Assembly: GCF_000287055.2 (NCBI RefSeq)
Contig: NZ_AJYQ02000019.1
Span: 1-56,275 of the forward strand
Direction: 5' to 3'
DNA: 56,275 nucleotides
From: Vibrio genomosp. F10 str. ZF-129
GTDB taxonomy: Bacteria > Pseudomonadota > Gammaproteobacteria > Enterobacterales > Vibrionaceae
This document shows positions 18,005 to 26,862 of the stretch, one piece after another. The notes under the pieces were generated by a model. That model was not told the DNA's origin, searched no databases, and was given only the letters and a program-made list of their open reading frames with translations. The position numbers were made by a program, and so were the translations under genes. The stretch's first letter is position 1. Each line of letters begins with the position of its first letter.

Positions 18005-18994
18005 ATGTCTCACTATGTTGTATGCGCACTCTATAAGTTTGTCACGCTAGACGATTACCAAGAAATTCGCCAACCGCTCACCGAACTCCTTGAAGCCAAT
18101 AAAATTAGAGGTACCTTGTTACTAGCAAGTGAAGGAATCAATGGCACAGTTGCGGGTAAACGTGAATCCATCAATACATTACTTGAATGGTTCAAGCAAG
18201 ATACTCGCTTAGCCGATGTTGTTTACAAAGAATCGTTTAACGAAGAGCAGCCTTTCAACCGCACAAAAGTAAAGCTGAAAAAAGAAATCGTCACCATGGG
18301 CATTGAAGGTATCGACCCTCTTAATGTGGTGGGTACGTACGTTAAACCGAGCGATTGGAATGCGCTTATTTCCGACCCTGATGTGTTACTCGTGGATACG
18401 CGTAACGACTACGAAGTCGACATTGGTACATTCAAAAATGCAGTAAACCCAAACACTGAAACATTCCGTGAATTCCCACAGTACGTTGCCGACAATTTGG
18501 ACCCGGCTAAACACAAAAAAGTGGCCATGTTCTGTACCGGTGGAATTCGCTGCGAAAAATCAACCGCTTACATGAAAGAGCAAGGATTTGAAGAGGTTTA
18601 CCACCTGGAAGGCGGCATTCTCAAGTATTTGGAAGATGTACCAGAAGAAGAAAGCCTATGGGAAGGTGACTGCTACGTGTTCGACGGACGTGTAGCCGTT
18701 AATCATCAGCTAGAAAAAAGTGGTTACGATGTTTGTAACGCTTGTCGCTTACCCATCACTAATGAAGACAAAGAATCGGTGCATTTCGAAAAAGGCGTGA
18801 GCTGCCCTAAGTGCGTTGACAAACACAGTGATGAGCAAAAAGCACGCTTCCGTGAACGTGAAAAGCAAGTTCAATTATCTAACTTACGTGGCGAAACCCA
18901 TGTTGGCGGAGAAGCTGCCCATTTGATTGAACAACGTAAAAAAGCAAAGCTGGCGTTAAAAGAACAGCAGCGCTCAGGGAAGAAAATACAGTAG
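18005..18994 (+). CDS. trhO: tRNA uridine(34) hydroxylase, rhodanese family
   Basis: A 329-residue YceA/TrhO protein. It hydroxylates U34 of tRNAs to 5-hydroxyuridine, the precursor of cmo5U/mcmo5U in the wobble position (established for E. coli TrhO and B. subtilis TrhP). The N-terminal acylphosphatase-like domain is followed by a rhodanese domain with Cys177 in [12 protein letters not shown], then a Cys-rich C-terminal segment (CNACR ... CPKC) and a basic tail. The ATG at 18005 follows AGAAGGAAAA. It is monocistronic and ends before a strong bidirectional terminator. Confidence 0.93.
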   Translation: MSHYVVCALYKFVTLDDYQEIRQPLTELLEANKIRGTLLLASEGINGTVAGKRESINTLLEWFKQDTRLADVVYKESFNEEQPFNRTKVKLKKEIVTMGIEGIDPLNVVGTYVKPSDWNALISDPDVLLVDTRNDYEVDIGTFKNAVNPNTETFREFPQYVADNLDPAKHKKVAMFCTGGIRCEKSTAYMKEQGFEEVYHLEGGILKYLEDVPEEESLWEGDCYVFDGRVAVNHQLEKSGYDVCNACRLPITNEDKESVHFEKGVSCPKCVDKHSDEQKARFREREKQVQLSNLRGETHVGGEAAHLIEQRKKAKLALKEQQRSGKKIQ

Positions 18995-19094
18995 AAGAAA
19001 ACCACAGGGTGTAGTGGTTGCAAGGTTTGTGAAGACTCGCGTGTTAAGGTAAGGCTTTTGAGCACAAGGCTTGTAACGAAAAAAGGCTTACCCG

Positions 19095-19131
19095 AAAAAA
19101 GTGGTCTAGATTTTATCTAGACCACTTTTTT
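19095..19131. terminator. Bidirectional Rho-independent terminator
   Basis: A perfect 16-bp stem: an A run plus GTGGTCTAGA (19095-19110), a 5-base loop, then TCTAGACCAC and a T run (19116-19131). It serves both trhO (plus) and the yitT gene (minus). Confidence 0.85.
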
Positions 19132-19172
19132 ATCTTAAAAACGTTACCTTAAAGGCTTTACGTAAAAGTTTG

Positions 19173-19200
19173 ACATCAAAGGCTTCACATCAAAAGCTAA
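19173..19200. repeat. 14-bp imperfect tandem duplication
   Basis: ACATCAAAGGCTTC (19173-19186) and ACATCAAAAGCTAA (19187-19200) match at 11 of 14 positions. The second copy contains the stop codon of the minus-strand yitT gene. Confidence 0.5.
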
Positions 19201-19808
19201 GGCGTACTATTCACCACCGCCTGATAACGGCCAGGCTTATGATTCATCGCTAAAATCAAGTTCGTCGCAATAGCCCCTACGATTGAAAGCAATATCAGTT
19301 CCACATTCACAATAAACAGCGACATCACCACAATCGAGCAATCAAGCCCCATTTGAACCTTACCCGCTCGAATACCAAAACGCTCTTGCAAGTAGAGCGC
19401 GAGGATATTGAAACCACCTAAGCTCATTTTATGTCGGAAAATGACGAGCATGCCCATTCCAATCAGTCCACCGCCCAGCAGAGCAGCGTACAACGGCTGA
19501 ATATGAGCGATTTGAATCACATGGTACAAGTGATCAACAGCAAACGAGACAATACTCACCGCAACAAATGTATTAATAGAAAAACGCCAGCCCATTCGCG
19601 TCACCGACAAAATATAAAACGGCAGATTGAGAACGAAAAAAACTTGGCCAAAAGAGTAATCCGAGATCTTGGTGATAAAAATAGACAGCCCAGCCGTGCC
19701 ACCTGTCAATAGACCGACCTGATTAAAAAATATCACCCCGAGTGACACAAGCGCACTGCCCAGAATCAACGCTAAGAGATTCTCGCGAAGAGAATGTTCA
19801 TTATCCAT
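19197..19808 (-). CDS. YitT family membrane protein
   Basis: A 203-residue, very hydrophobic protein with about five membrane segments, matching the YitT (DUF161) family: LLTGGTAGLSI near residue 35 and the basic-rich LGGGLIGMGMLVIFRHKMSLGG segment near the middle. The longer Gram-positive members carry an extra C-terminal DUF2179 domain that is absent here, as usual for the short proteobacterial forms. Its function is unknown; some members have been linked to transport. AAGGAC lies upstream of the ATG. It converges on trhO. Confidence 0.8.
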   Translation of the reverse strand: MDNEHSLRENLLALILGSALVSLGVIFFNQVGLLTGGTAGLSIFITKISDYSFGQVFFVLNLPFYILSVTRMGWRFSINTFVAVSIVSFAVDHLYHVIQIAHIQPLYAALLGGGLIGMGMLVIFRHKMSLGGFNILALYLQERFGIRAGKVQMGLDCSIVVMSLFIVNVELILLSIVGAIATNLILAMNHKPGRYQAVVNSTP

Positions 19809-20013
19809 GTTTGAATGTCCTTATTAATATCACTGAAATTACTCACTTCGCCAGTTCAGTCATAAGCTCTGGCTTTTAAGGACGCTAAGATCGCTTCAAT
19901 TGCACAAAATGTCGATAAGGACTAATAAATTCGATGTGAAGCGGGTGTTAAAAAATCTATACAGCTCTATCCTTTTTTTGTGAAAAATCGCCTTTCTGTC
20001 GTTTAGAACCGCT

Positions 20014-20081
20014 CGTAAACTGTAATACCTCGTAAACTGTAATACCTCGTGTACTGCAATAACTTGAGTACTACAATAAAC
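20014..20081. repeat. 17-bp tandem repeat (4 copies)
   Basis: Two identical copies of CGTAAACTGTAATACCT (20014-20030, 20031-20047) are followed by two diverged ones (20048-20064, 20065-20081). The last copy covers the stop codon and final codons of the hybrid kinase gene. Confidence 0.8.
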
Positions 20082-22545
20082 AGTTAGTCGACTGCCTTTG
20101 CGTCATCCAGTGATGAAGAGCTTCATCTAACTTCTGCAAGCCTATTGGTTTAGTCAGAACCTCTACGCAGCCAGCGGCCATCATTTCTAATCTGGTTTCT
20201 TCAAATACATCCGCTGTACAACCGAATACCACAGGTTCTTTATCCAGCTTCAGATTTTTAATCAACGTGGTCGATTCGATGCCATCCATGACCGGCATGT
20301 GGTTGTCCATAAAGATACAATCAAAGTGACCTGCCTGGGTTTTCTCAACCGCTATCTGACCATTTTCCGCGGTATCGTATTCAAATCCTCGTAACTCAAG
20401 CAACTTAGAGAGCAAGATGGTATTAACTCTATTGTCTTCAACAATGAGCACCGTTAAACCACTGCCTGTGAACATAGGGGTCTCGGCCATGTAGACATGC
20501 CCTTGGCTCTGCACCAGCGTAACCGGTAAGTCGACACTAAACCGACTGCCTATACCTAATTCACTGTCAACATGGATATGGCCTCCCATCTCGTGGACAA
20601 TTTCTTTACATATCGCTAGCCCAAGGCCTGTGCCGCCAAAGTTGCGAGTGCTATTACTGTCCGCTTGAACAAAAGCTTCAAACACGTCACCCAGTTTGTC
20701 TTTTGCAATACCAATACCCGTATCCGTTACTGCAATCGACAAGGTTTTATTGTTTACCCCATTATCGACAATCTTCAGCTCGAATTTGATGTCTCCTTTT
20801 AACGTGAATTTATACGCATTCCCCAGCAAGTTTTGCAATATCTGAACAATGCGCTTTTCATCACTGCAAACCATGATCTCATCACTATGGCTAGGCGTCT
20901 GTTGAACGAAGTTCAACCCTTTCTCGCGACAAAGAGGTTCATACATATGGATAACTTTATCCACTGCACTCATCAATGAAAAGTTGTGGGACGATATATC
21001 GAGTTTTCCCGCTTCAATTTTGGAGTAATCAAGAATATCGTTAAGGACGGAGATCATGTGTGAGCCAGACTGTAAAAGAGTATCAACATGTCCTTGTTGA
21101 GTAACCGACAGCTGGGTCGATTTTAACAACTCGCCCATTCCTAACACACCATTCATTGGCGTTCGTAACTCGTGGCTCATGGCCGCTAAAAATTGAGACT
21201 TAGCGATATTCGCCGCTTCCGCTTCCAACACTTTTTGTCTAAGTGACGTTTCTAAATTAACCCGTTGTGTTACGTCTCTTTCAACCCCCATAAAGCTTTC
21301 TAACTCTCCTGCTTTGTTGTAAAGAGGTGTTAAGGCGACTTCAACCCAGTACAATTTTCCTTGCTTGGTGTAATTAATAACTTCGAAAAAAGCAGACTCG
21401 CGATTCTGGATCGCCTTTCGAATCTTCAGGGTCGTTTCTCTGTCGGTGCCTTCACCTTGCAGCAACTCTCCTGGTCGTCTTCCAACTGCCTCTTCAAACC
21501 CATAACCTGTCATTTTCTCAAACGCATTATTCACCCAAGTGATCTTGGTCTCTGTGTCCGTGAAAATAACAGCATCTCGCATATGCTTCGCCACCCTAGC
21601 GAGGAGCGCCGATTCTTCTTCTTTACGTTTCAATGCTTCTGAATAAACGATCAATTCTTGCTCAGAACGATACAACTGCTGATAAGGGGAAACCAGAACT
21701 CGGCGACCAAGAAGAAACAACGCAGAAAACGCTACCGTGGTGGCGACCAACAAACCGACAAGCAAACTGTTAAACAGTGACTGTTGTGCATGGATAAAAA
21801 GTGAAGGAGACAAAGCGAAAGAGACAGAGAGCGCTTTTTCTGGGATCTCAGAAGTTTGGACTTCCCAACCTGCGGGAGCGATCATTTTCCAACCTAACCG
21901 AGCTTGGGTTATGCCAACCCAATAGCTACCATCATCACTCAGCCCTAAATTCAGCCTGTTTTCATCGACGGTTGAAATATAAACACCTAACCCCTCAGCA
22001 AGCCCATTATAAAGAATAGGCGCAGATATCATTATGTAGCGAACGCTATTTTTCTTGAAAAAAGAATAGGATACAGAAGTCAGTAAACTTTCATCACTCA
22101 CGCCAGATTGAATATAATTGACCACATTTTCCGGTAATATCGATTCGCTATAGATTTCATTACCGATGAAATCATAGACACTAAAATAACTGCTTACCTC
22201 TGTGACTTTGAGTTTAGCGATTTGATCTTCAAACGCTATTTTATCCGCCACACCTTGTAATGTGGAAGCTCGAACGAGCGGGTGCTCCACCATTTTTATT
22301 AGGGTCTGTTGATGGGAATTGAGGAACTCCTTGGTGTAATTCTCAATCGTAGAGAATCGCCCCGCGTTACTTTCATCTACAATTAAGCGTGCGGTATCTT
22401 CTGCCTGCTTCTGGACAAAAAACAAACTTACTATTGAAAACACGCAAGCACCCAACAAGATAAAAGCCGAAAAGAGGTGCATACCATTTTTCTTGTCGAA
22501 CCCAAACGTGTTTTTATCCACTCTATTCTTTTTACGCTCAATCAT
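20071..22545 (-). CDS. Hybrid sensor histidine kinase (Cache-PAS-HisKA-HATPase-REC)
   Basis: An 824-residue inner-membrane hybrid kinase. Order: short cytoplasmic N-terminus, membrane segment at about 23-45, periplasmic Cache-like sensor (about 46-260), membrane segment at about 262-282, PAS (about 315-430, with a PAC tail ending in GVERDVTQR), HisKA with the phospho-His in MSHELRTPMNG near 458, HATPase with DTGIGI and GGTGLGLA, and a C-terminal REC with the phospho-Asp near 746 (FMDNHMPVMDG) and TKP Lys. It resembles the BarA/LuxQ class and needs a downstream phosphotransfer protein, none of which is seen here. It lies 97 bases after the periplasmic binding protein gene, suggesting that protein presents a ligand to the Cache domain (inference). 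The last codons fall in a tandem repeat. Confidence 0.9.
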   Translation of the reverse strand: MIERKKNRVDKNTFGFDKKNGMHLFSAFILLGACVFSIVSLFFVQKQAEDTARLIVDESNAGRFSTIENYTKEFLNSHQQTLIKMVEHPLVRASTLQGVADKIAFEDQIAKLKVTEVSSYFSVYDFIGNEIYSESILPENVVNYIQSGVSDESLLTSVSYSFFKKNSVRYIMISAPILYNGLAEGLGVYISTVDENRLNLGLSDDGSYWVGITQARLGWKMIAPAGWEVQTSEIPEKALSVSFALSPSLFIHAQQSLFNSLLVGLLVATTVAFSALFLLGRRVLVSPYQQLYRSEQELIVYSEALKRKEEESALLARVAKHMRDAVIFTDTETKITWVNNAFEKMTGYGFEEAVGRRPGELLQGEGTDRETTLKIRKAIQNRESAFFEVINYTKQGKLYWVEVALTPLYNKAGELESFMGVERDVTQRVNLETSLRQKVLEAEAANIAKSQFLAAMSHELRTPMNGVLGMGELLKSTQLSVTQQGHVDTLLQSGSHMISVLNDILDYSKIEAGKLDISSHNFSLMSAVDKVIHMYEPLCREKGLNFVQQTPSHSDEIMVCSDEKRIVQILQNLLGNAYKFTLKGDIKFELKIVDNGVNNKTLSIAVTDTGIGIAKDKLGDVFEAFVQADSNSTRNFGGTGLGLAICKEIVHEMGGHIHVDSELGIGSRFSVDLPVTLVQSQGHVYMAETPMFTGSGLTVLIVEDNRVNTILLSKLLELRGFEYDTAENGQIAVEKTQAGHFDCIFMDNHMPVMDGIESTTLIKNLKLDKEPVVFGCTADVFEETRLEMMAAGCVEVLTKPIGLQKLDEALHHWMTQRQSTNCLL

Positions 22546-22588
22546 AGGCGTCTCGTTTTACTCCAACATTCCATTGCAACATCATTAC

Positions 22589-22623
22589 GGCGTGTTGTTC
22601 TTTCGCGGTTAAATTTTGTTCGA
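22589..22623 (+). repeat. Dispersed 35-bp repeat A, copy 1
   Basis: Identical at 34 of 35 positions to 36563-36597, in the same orientation. It lies in the 96-base gap between the periplasmic binding protein gene and the hybrid kinase gene. It looks like the end of an insertion element or MITE, but no transposase is present. Confidence 0.7.
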
Positions 22624-22641
22624 AAAATCAACATACCCAAG

Positions 22642-23844
22642 TCAGTGAATTATTTTCACCGCATTATTTTCATCGTATTTAGCCATGCACAAATCATCAG
22701 GCCCTAACGCCTCATGCGCATCGAGGTCTTGCGAGCTAAAGACTCTAAACGGTTGGTGGTATTGTTTAATCAAACCTTGGATGGGGGCTGTCAATGACTC
22801 CAGCGATGCCTTTAGCTTCCTTTGATTCAATTTAGCATCGTGGGTTAAACCCGTATTGTCTGCCGCATGAAGGAAAATCTTCGCCAAATCATAACTGTGC
22901 ACGAAGCCTGCAGGCGCAGCGATATTGCGTGTGGCATAATCGTCGGGATACAAAGCCTGAGCTCGTTTGAAGACATCTTGCTGAAAATCGTTATTCTGTT
23001 GGCTATAAAAATTGAAACAAGATTGAATGAAATGCAGTTGAGCATTGTCTCTGATTTCAAGGGATACTTTTTGCGCGAAATCTCCTCCGGTAATTCCCCA
23101 ATGGCTATAAACCGGCATGTGCAATTTAAGGTCACTCACCCCCTGAACAATCAACCGACCTTCCCTAGAGTTACTGACTAATAATAAACAATCGGCATTC
23201 GCGTCGATGGATTCTCGAATTTTGATTCTTGCGTCAATATCAGAAATCCCCCAATTAAACCAAGTGACTTGCACTTTGGCTTTCAGTTCTTCAGGCAATG
23301 CTGATTTCATGGCTTCATAATTTGATTTTCCCCATGCTGTATTCTCTAGCATAAGTTGAGGTTGCTGACATTGATTGGCTAACGCATGTTTCACCAAAAT
23401 ACGGCCAACCTTTGAGTCATCAACCGATAGGCGAAAAACAAAATTGTTTTCAGAAGATGGATAGCGAGTAATTGGCGCACCGGCAGCCCAAGGAACGAGC
23501 GTTAACATCTGCGATTCATTGATAAACTGACGATATTTAATCAATGGCGGTGAATGTATTCCTGAGATATACACTAACCCATTAGGGTCTTTTGAAAAGC
23601 GTTCCATATTTTTTAGACTACGAAGCGAATTCCCACGATGATCTAACACGACAAACTCTACCGGAACACCACCAATTTGATCGCCAACTTCCGAAAACGC
23701 GACACGAACCCCCTGTTCAATTGATCGCGCTGATTCAATATGCCCTGTTCTATCGGCATCTAAATAGACTCGAAATACGTTGGGTTCGGCAGCAAATAGA
23801 GCGGAACAATATACAGTGAGTAAAACCAGCAACCATTTAGTCAT
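22642..23844 (-). CDS. Periplasmic ligand-binding protein (ABC/BCAA type)
   Basis: A 400-residue secreted protein of the type I periplasmic-binding fold (Peripl_BP_6, branched-chain amino acid/urea class). The signal peptide is MTKWLLVLLTVYCSALFA, cut before AEPN. I prefer the ATG at 23844 (GGA nine bases upstream, direct start of the signal peptide) over the ATG at 23853. No permease or ATPase genes accompany it; its neighbours are signalling genes: the HD-GYP regulator 68 bases upstream and the hybrid kinase downstream. It therefore more likely acts as a sensory co-receptor, as LuxP does for LuxQ or TorT for TorS, than as a transport component. That role is inferred from context; the ligand is unknown. 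Confidence 0.82.
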   Translation of the reverse strand: MTKWLLVLLTVYCSALFAAEPNVFRVYLDADRTGHIESARSIEQGVRVAFSEVGDQIGGVPVEFVVLDHRGNSLRSLKNMERFSKDPNGLVYISGIHSPPLIKYRQFINESQMLTLVPWAAGAPITRYPSSENNFVFRLSVDDSKVGRILVKHALANQCQQPQLMLENTAWGKSNYEAMKSALPEELKAKVQVTWFNWGISDIDARIKIRESIDANADCLLLVSNSREGRLIVQGVSDLKLHMPVYSHWGITGGDFAQKVSLEIRDNAQLHFIQSCFNFYSQQNNDFQQDVFKRAQALYPDDYATRNIAAPAGFVHSYDLAKIFLHAADNTGLTHDAKLNQRKLKASLESLTAPIQGLIKQYHQPFRVFSSQDLDAHEALGPDDLCMAKYDENNAVKIIH

Positions 23845-23912
23845 AATAACCATTCCATTTCTTATTCATTACCTATCATCAAGGGGAGAGGGTAAATGAA
23901 AATAGTCGAGCG

Positions 23913-25481
23913 TTAGCATTCAGGATCTTTAAGCTCTTCTTTTATATTTAAAAACTGCGCTTTATTATGTAAAAACAACTCTACCAGTTTTGGATCAAAA
24001 AACAGCCCTGATTCGGATTCAATGTAGTCAAATACTTTTTCAATTGACCAAGCGTCTTTGTAAACACGCTTTGAACACAATGCATCAAAAATGTCCGCCA
24101 GCGCACAAATCCTTCCATAAATAGGGATGTTTTCGCCACTTAAACCGTTAGGGTAGCCATTGCCATCCCAGCGTTCATGATGCGTACCCGCTATGATTGC
24201 ACCCGCATCCAATAGCTCTAGTTCAGAACCCTGTAGCATCTGCTGACCAATTTCAGCATGAGTTTGCATGATCGCCCATTCTTCTGCATTTAACTTAGCG
24301 GGTTTATTTAAAACGCGGTCTGGAGTGCCCACTTTACCAATATCGTGCAGTGGCGACGCAAATAAAATGGTTTCGCATTGCTCTTCATTCAAACCATACA
24401 GCTGTGCCAACAATTCACAATAACGGGCAACTCGTTTAACGTGATAACCGGTTTCATTCGAACGGCTTTCTACCACTTCGGTTAATCGATAAATCACCTC
24501 TCTTTGAGAGTTTTTCATTTGCTCATTCAGGTCAATATTTTTCAATCCCACCACTAAGTTCTCGGTAAACACTTCCAGTAAATGACGATCGAGTTGCCCC
24601 AACTCTCGTCCCGTGGCGATATAAAAAGCCACCGCATGATTGTCACTTTTACAGTAAATAAGAATTTCTTCACCATCAAAAACCGAACCATTATTTTGTC
24701 GGGACTTAGCGACTAGACACTGAAACGGTAGCTCTTCTAAACACGTGTATTTATCCTGCGTGTTTTGAAACAGACCCGTCCCACAAATGACATCTACCTT
24801 ACTTTTTCCATCTTGATTTTGAGTACCAGAAACTTGGGCCTTGGTCATTGGTGTTAAGTCAATCAGCATGGTGTCGTTGACATTAATAAGCGTAATAATT
24901 TGATCGAGCGCAGCTTTTGAAAACGCGACAAAACCCAATTTATCCATCACATTTTTGGTCGCAATGACCACTTGCTCCATCCCCATCTTGCTTTGCTCAA
25001 GAATCATAATGTGTTGATAGGCTCGCAAAGCGGTAAGTGTTGTGGTGTAGAGTTTCTGCGCTGTCAATTCCGTTTTGGCTTTGTAATCATTAATGTCATA
25101 GTCTTTAATCACTGATTGCTCTGGCGATTGACCTGGTTGGCCTGTTCGCAACACGATTCGAACATTGAGATCACCGTGCTCATCTCGAATCCATTTTGCT
25201 AACTCTAACCCAGCGTGATCCGTTTCCATAACCACATCAAGCAGCACCATTGCTATGTCATGATTGGTTAGAAAAGCGCTTTCTCCTTCTTTGGCGGAAT
25301 ACGCACTAATAAAGTTCAGCGGTCTATTTTCAAATTCAAAGGATCGCAATGCCATCTTGGTGACGCGATGAATCTCTTCATCATCATCGACAATCAGTAC
25401 GTTCCAGGGTTTTTGAGGCACTTTATCCTGCGCTTCTTCTTCATCGGCAAAAAAATCATCATTAAACAGATCATCGCTCAT
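23913..25481 (-). CDS. Response regulator REC-DUF3369-HD-GYP, c-di-GMP phosphodiesterase
   Basis: A 522-residue cytoplasmic regulator. An acidic N-terminal tail precedes REC (about 25-150; VDDDEE pocket, phospho-Asp82 in VLLDVVME), then a DUF3369 domain (about 165-335) and an HD-GYP domain (about 340-510). The HD-GYP active site is intact: HDIGKVG at 379-385 and HHERWDGNGYP from 434, so c-di-GMP hydrolysis to pGpG/GMP is expected. Its ATG overlaps the stop of the upstream histidine kinase by 4 bases (ATGA), the classic sign of a cognate pair. DUF3369 is also found in the EAL regulator at 29899-32109. Confidence 0.93.
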   Translation of the reverse strand: MSDDLFNDDFFADEEEAQDKVPQKPWNVLIVDDDEEIHRVTKMALRSFEFENRPLNFISAYSAKEGESAFLTNHDIAMVLLDVVMETDHAGLELAKWIRDEHGDLNVRIVLRTGQPGQSPEQSVIKDYDINDYKAKTELTAQKLYTTTLTALRAYQHIMILEQSKMGMEQVVIATKNVMDKLGFVAFSKAALDQIITLINVNDTMLIDLTPMTKAQVSGTQNQDGKSKVDVICGTGLFQNTQDKYTCLEELPFQCLVAKSRQNNGSVFDGEEILIYCKSDNHAVAFYIATGRELGQLDRHLLEVFTENLVVGLKNIDLNEQMKNSQREVIYRLTEVVESRSNETGYHVKRVARYCELLAQLYGLNEEQCETILFASPLHDIGKVGTPDRVLNKPAKLNAEEWAIMQTHAEIGQQMLQGSELELLDAGAIIAGTHHERWDGNGYPNGLSGENIPIYGRICALADIFDALCSKRVYKDAWSIEKVFDYIESESGLFFDPKLVELFLHNKAQFLNIKEELKDPEC

Positions 25482-26614
25482 TGATTTACCTCGATTGGCA
25501 GAATGATATTAAATTGAAGGCCCGACGGCTTTACGTGGCTGACTTCCACTTGGCCATTTTGTTGCTTGATAATATTGTAGACAATATTCAGGCCAAGCCC
25601 GGTACCACCTTCCTCTCTTTTGGTGGTAAAAAAAGGGTCAAACAATTGAGTGAGTATCGTGTCGTCTACCCCGCTACCTGTATCAAAATAGCAAATGTGT
25701 ATGTGTCCGTTTTCACGTTTAGCGGTAATTTCAATGCTGCCTTTATTGCCTTTATCAAAACCATGAATAAGCGAGTTATTGACGAGGTTCGTCATGATTT
25801 GATTCAGTTTCCCTGAACATGTTCTAAACACCAGATCACTATCAACATTATTCACAAAAGTGACGGGCTTATTTTTGAGTTTATGATGAAAACTGTTTTT
25901 GATGTGGGTCACCGTCTCTTTCAAATTCACATCAAATATGGAATCAATAGTTTGTTCTACCGCGATTTGCTTGAAGCTCTTAATTAAGTCGCTGGCCCTC
26001 ATCAAGTTATCTTGAATGATTTCTCCGCTTTCTAACGCGCCCTCTAAAAAGTCTTCCAGCTGCGACTTTTTCATCGTCTTATTGTCATACCGTTCGATAA
26101 TGGATTTGGTTTCCAATAATAAGTGTGATGCTGCGGTGACCCCTATGCCAATCGGTGTATTGACTTCATGAGTCACGCCAGCCACCAACGCCCCTAAGGA
26201 AGCCAGTTTCTCTAACTCTATAAGTTCTTTTTGTGCTTTCTCCAGAAGTCGTGCTTGCTCATTGAACGTCAAGTTTTCTTTGTTGCGAATGGGTTGGATA
26301 CTCTGCCCATTTGAAGGTGTGGGTGTGACTATGTTTAAGCGGTAAAAATAAAGACCGTCGATGCAGGTGACTTCCGCTAGATTCATAGAAAAACCGCTGA
26401 AGTCGGGGGAGTTTAATTGCTCAGGAGTGAGGTTTGAAAGAAACCTCAGGATATCTAAAGCACCTTGATCTAAAGTGCCTTGATCTAAAGCGCCTGGCGA
26501 AAGTGTCTTCAATAGCCCTTTGCTTTGGCATACATAATTTTGTTCAGGATGATAAAGCACCAGCAACTCTGACGAGCCAGAGCAATACTGTTCAGCCCAA
26601 TTTGAAACGCTCAT
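25478..26614 (-). CDS. Soluble sensor histidine kinase paired with the HD-GYP regulator
   Basis: A 378-residue kinase without membrane segments. Residues 1-105 form an uncharacterised N-terminal input region with an in-frame 5-residue repeat (LDQGA/LDQGT) at about 43-55; a helix (about 117-142) leads to the DHp with phospho-His149 in GVTHEVNTPIG, then the HATPase with the N box near 275-285, DTGSG and GGTGLGLN. The HExNTPIG form of the H box matches the kinase at 32202. The ATG at 26614 is preceded by AGGTG; a GTG two codons earlier is possible. It is translationally coupled to the HD-GYP gene, so it probably controls its phosphorylation. The signal is unknown. Confidence 0.9.
   Translation of the reverse strand: MSVSNWAEQYCSGSSELLVLYHPEQNYVCQSKGLLKTLSPGALDQGTLDQGALDILRFLSNLTPEQLNSPDFSGFSMNLAEVTCIDGLYFYRLNIVTPTPSNGQSIQPIRNKENLTFNEQARLLEKAQKELIELEKLASLGALVAGVTHEVNTPIGIGVTAASHLLLETKSIIERYDNKTMKKSQLEDFLEGALESGEIIQDNLMRASDLIKSFKQIAVEQTIDSIFDVNLKETVTHIKNSFHHKLKNKPVTFVNNVDSDLVFRTCSGKLNQIMTNLVNNSLIHGFDKGNKGSIEITAKRENGHIHICYFDTGSGVDDTILTQLFDPFFTTKREEGGTGLGLNIVYNIIKQQNGQVEVSHVKPSGLQFNIILPIEVNQ
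26451..26495. repeat. In-frame 15-bp tandem repeat (3 copies)
   Basis: ATATCTAAAGCACCT, TGATCTAAAGTGCCT and TGATCTAAAGCGCCT lie head to tail inside the histidine kinase gene and encode a Leu-Asp-Gln-Gly-x repeat near its residues 43-55. Confidence 0.8.
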
Positions 26615-26781
26615 AAGCACCTACACGTTTTGTTTACTATTTAATTTAGTTCAAGCAGACACTTATTTCTAATTAATGAGTAATTTGTTGCTTAACTTTT
26701 TCCTACGCTATTTCTAATCACCTTCTTTCTGTGATTGGTATAAGCCTCATTTTGTAAGTCATGACCGAATTAGAAGTATAA

Positions 26782-26815
26782 AAAAACGCCGAAGATAATA
26801 GTCTTCGGCGTTTTT
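26782..26815. terminator. Rho-independent terminator after rhlE-type helicase
   Basis: An A run then CGCCGAAGA pairs with TCTTCGGCG then a T run, around a loop of about six bases. It ends the minus-strand helicase transcript and isolates the kinase operon, which therefore needs its own promoter in 26615-26780. Confidence 0.85.
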
Positions 26816-26862
26816 GATTTGAACTTAGCGCTTTTAAATATAGGGTTTGAAACGTAGAACCG

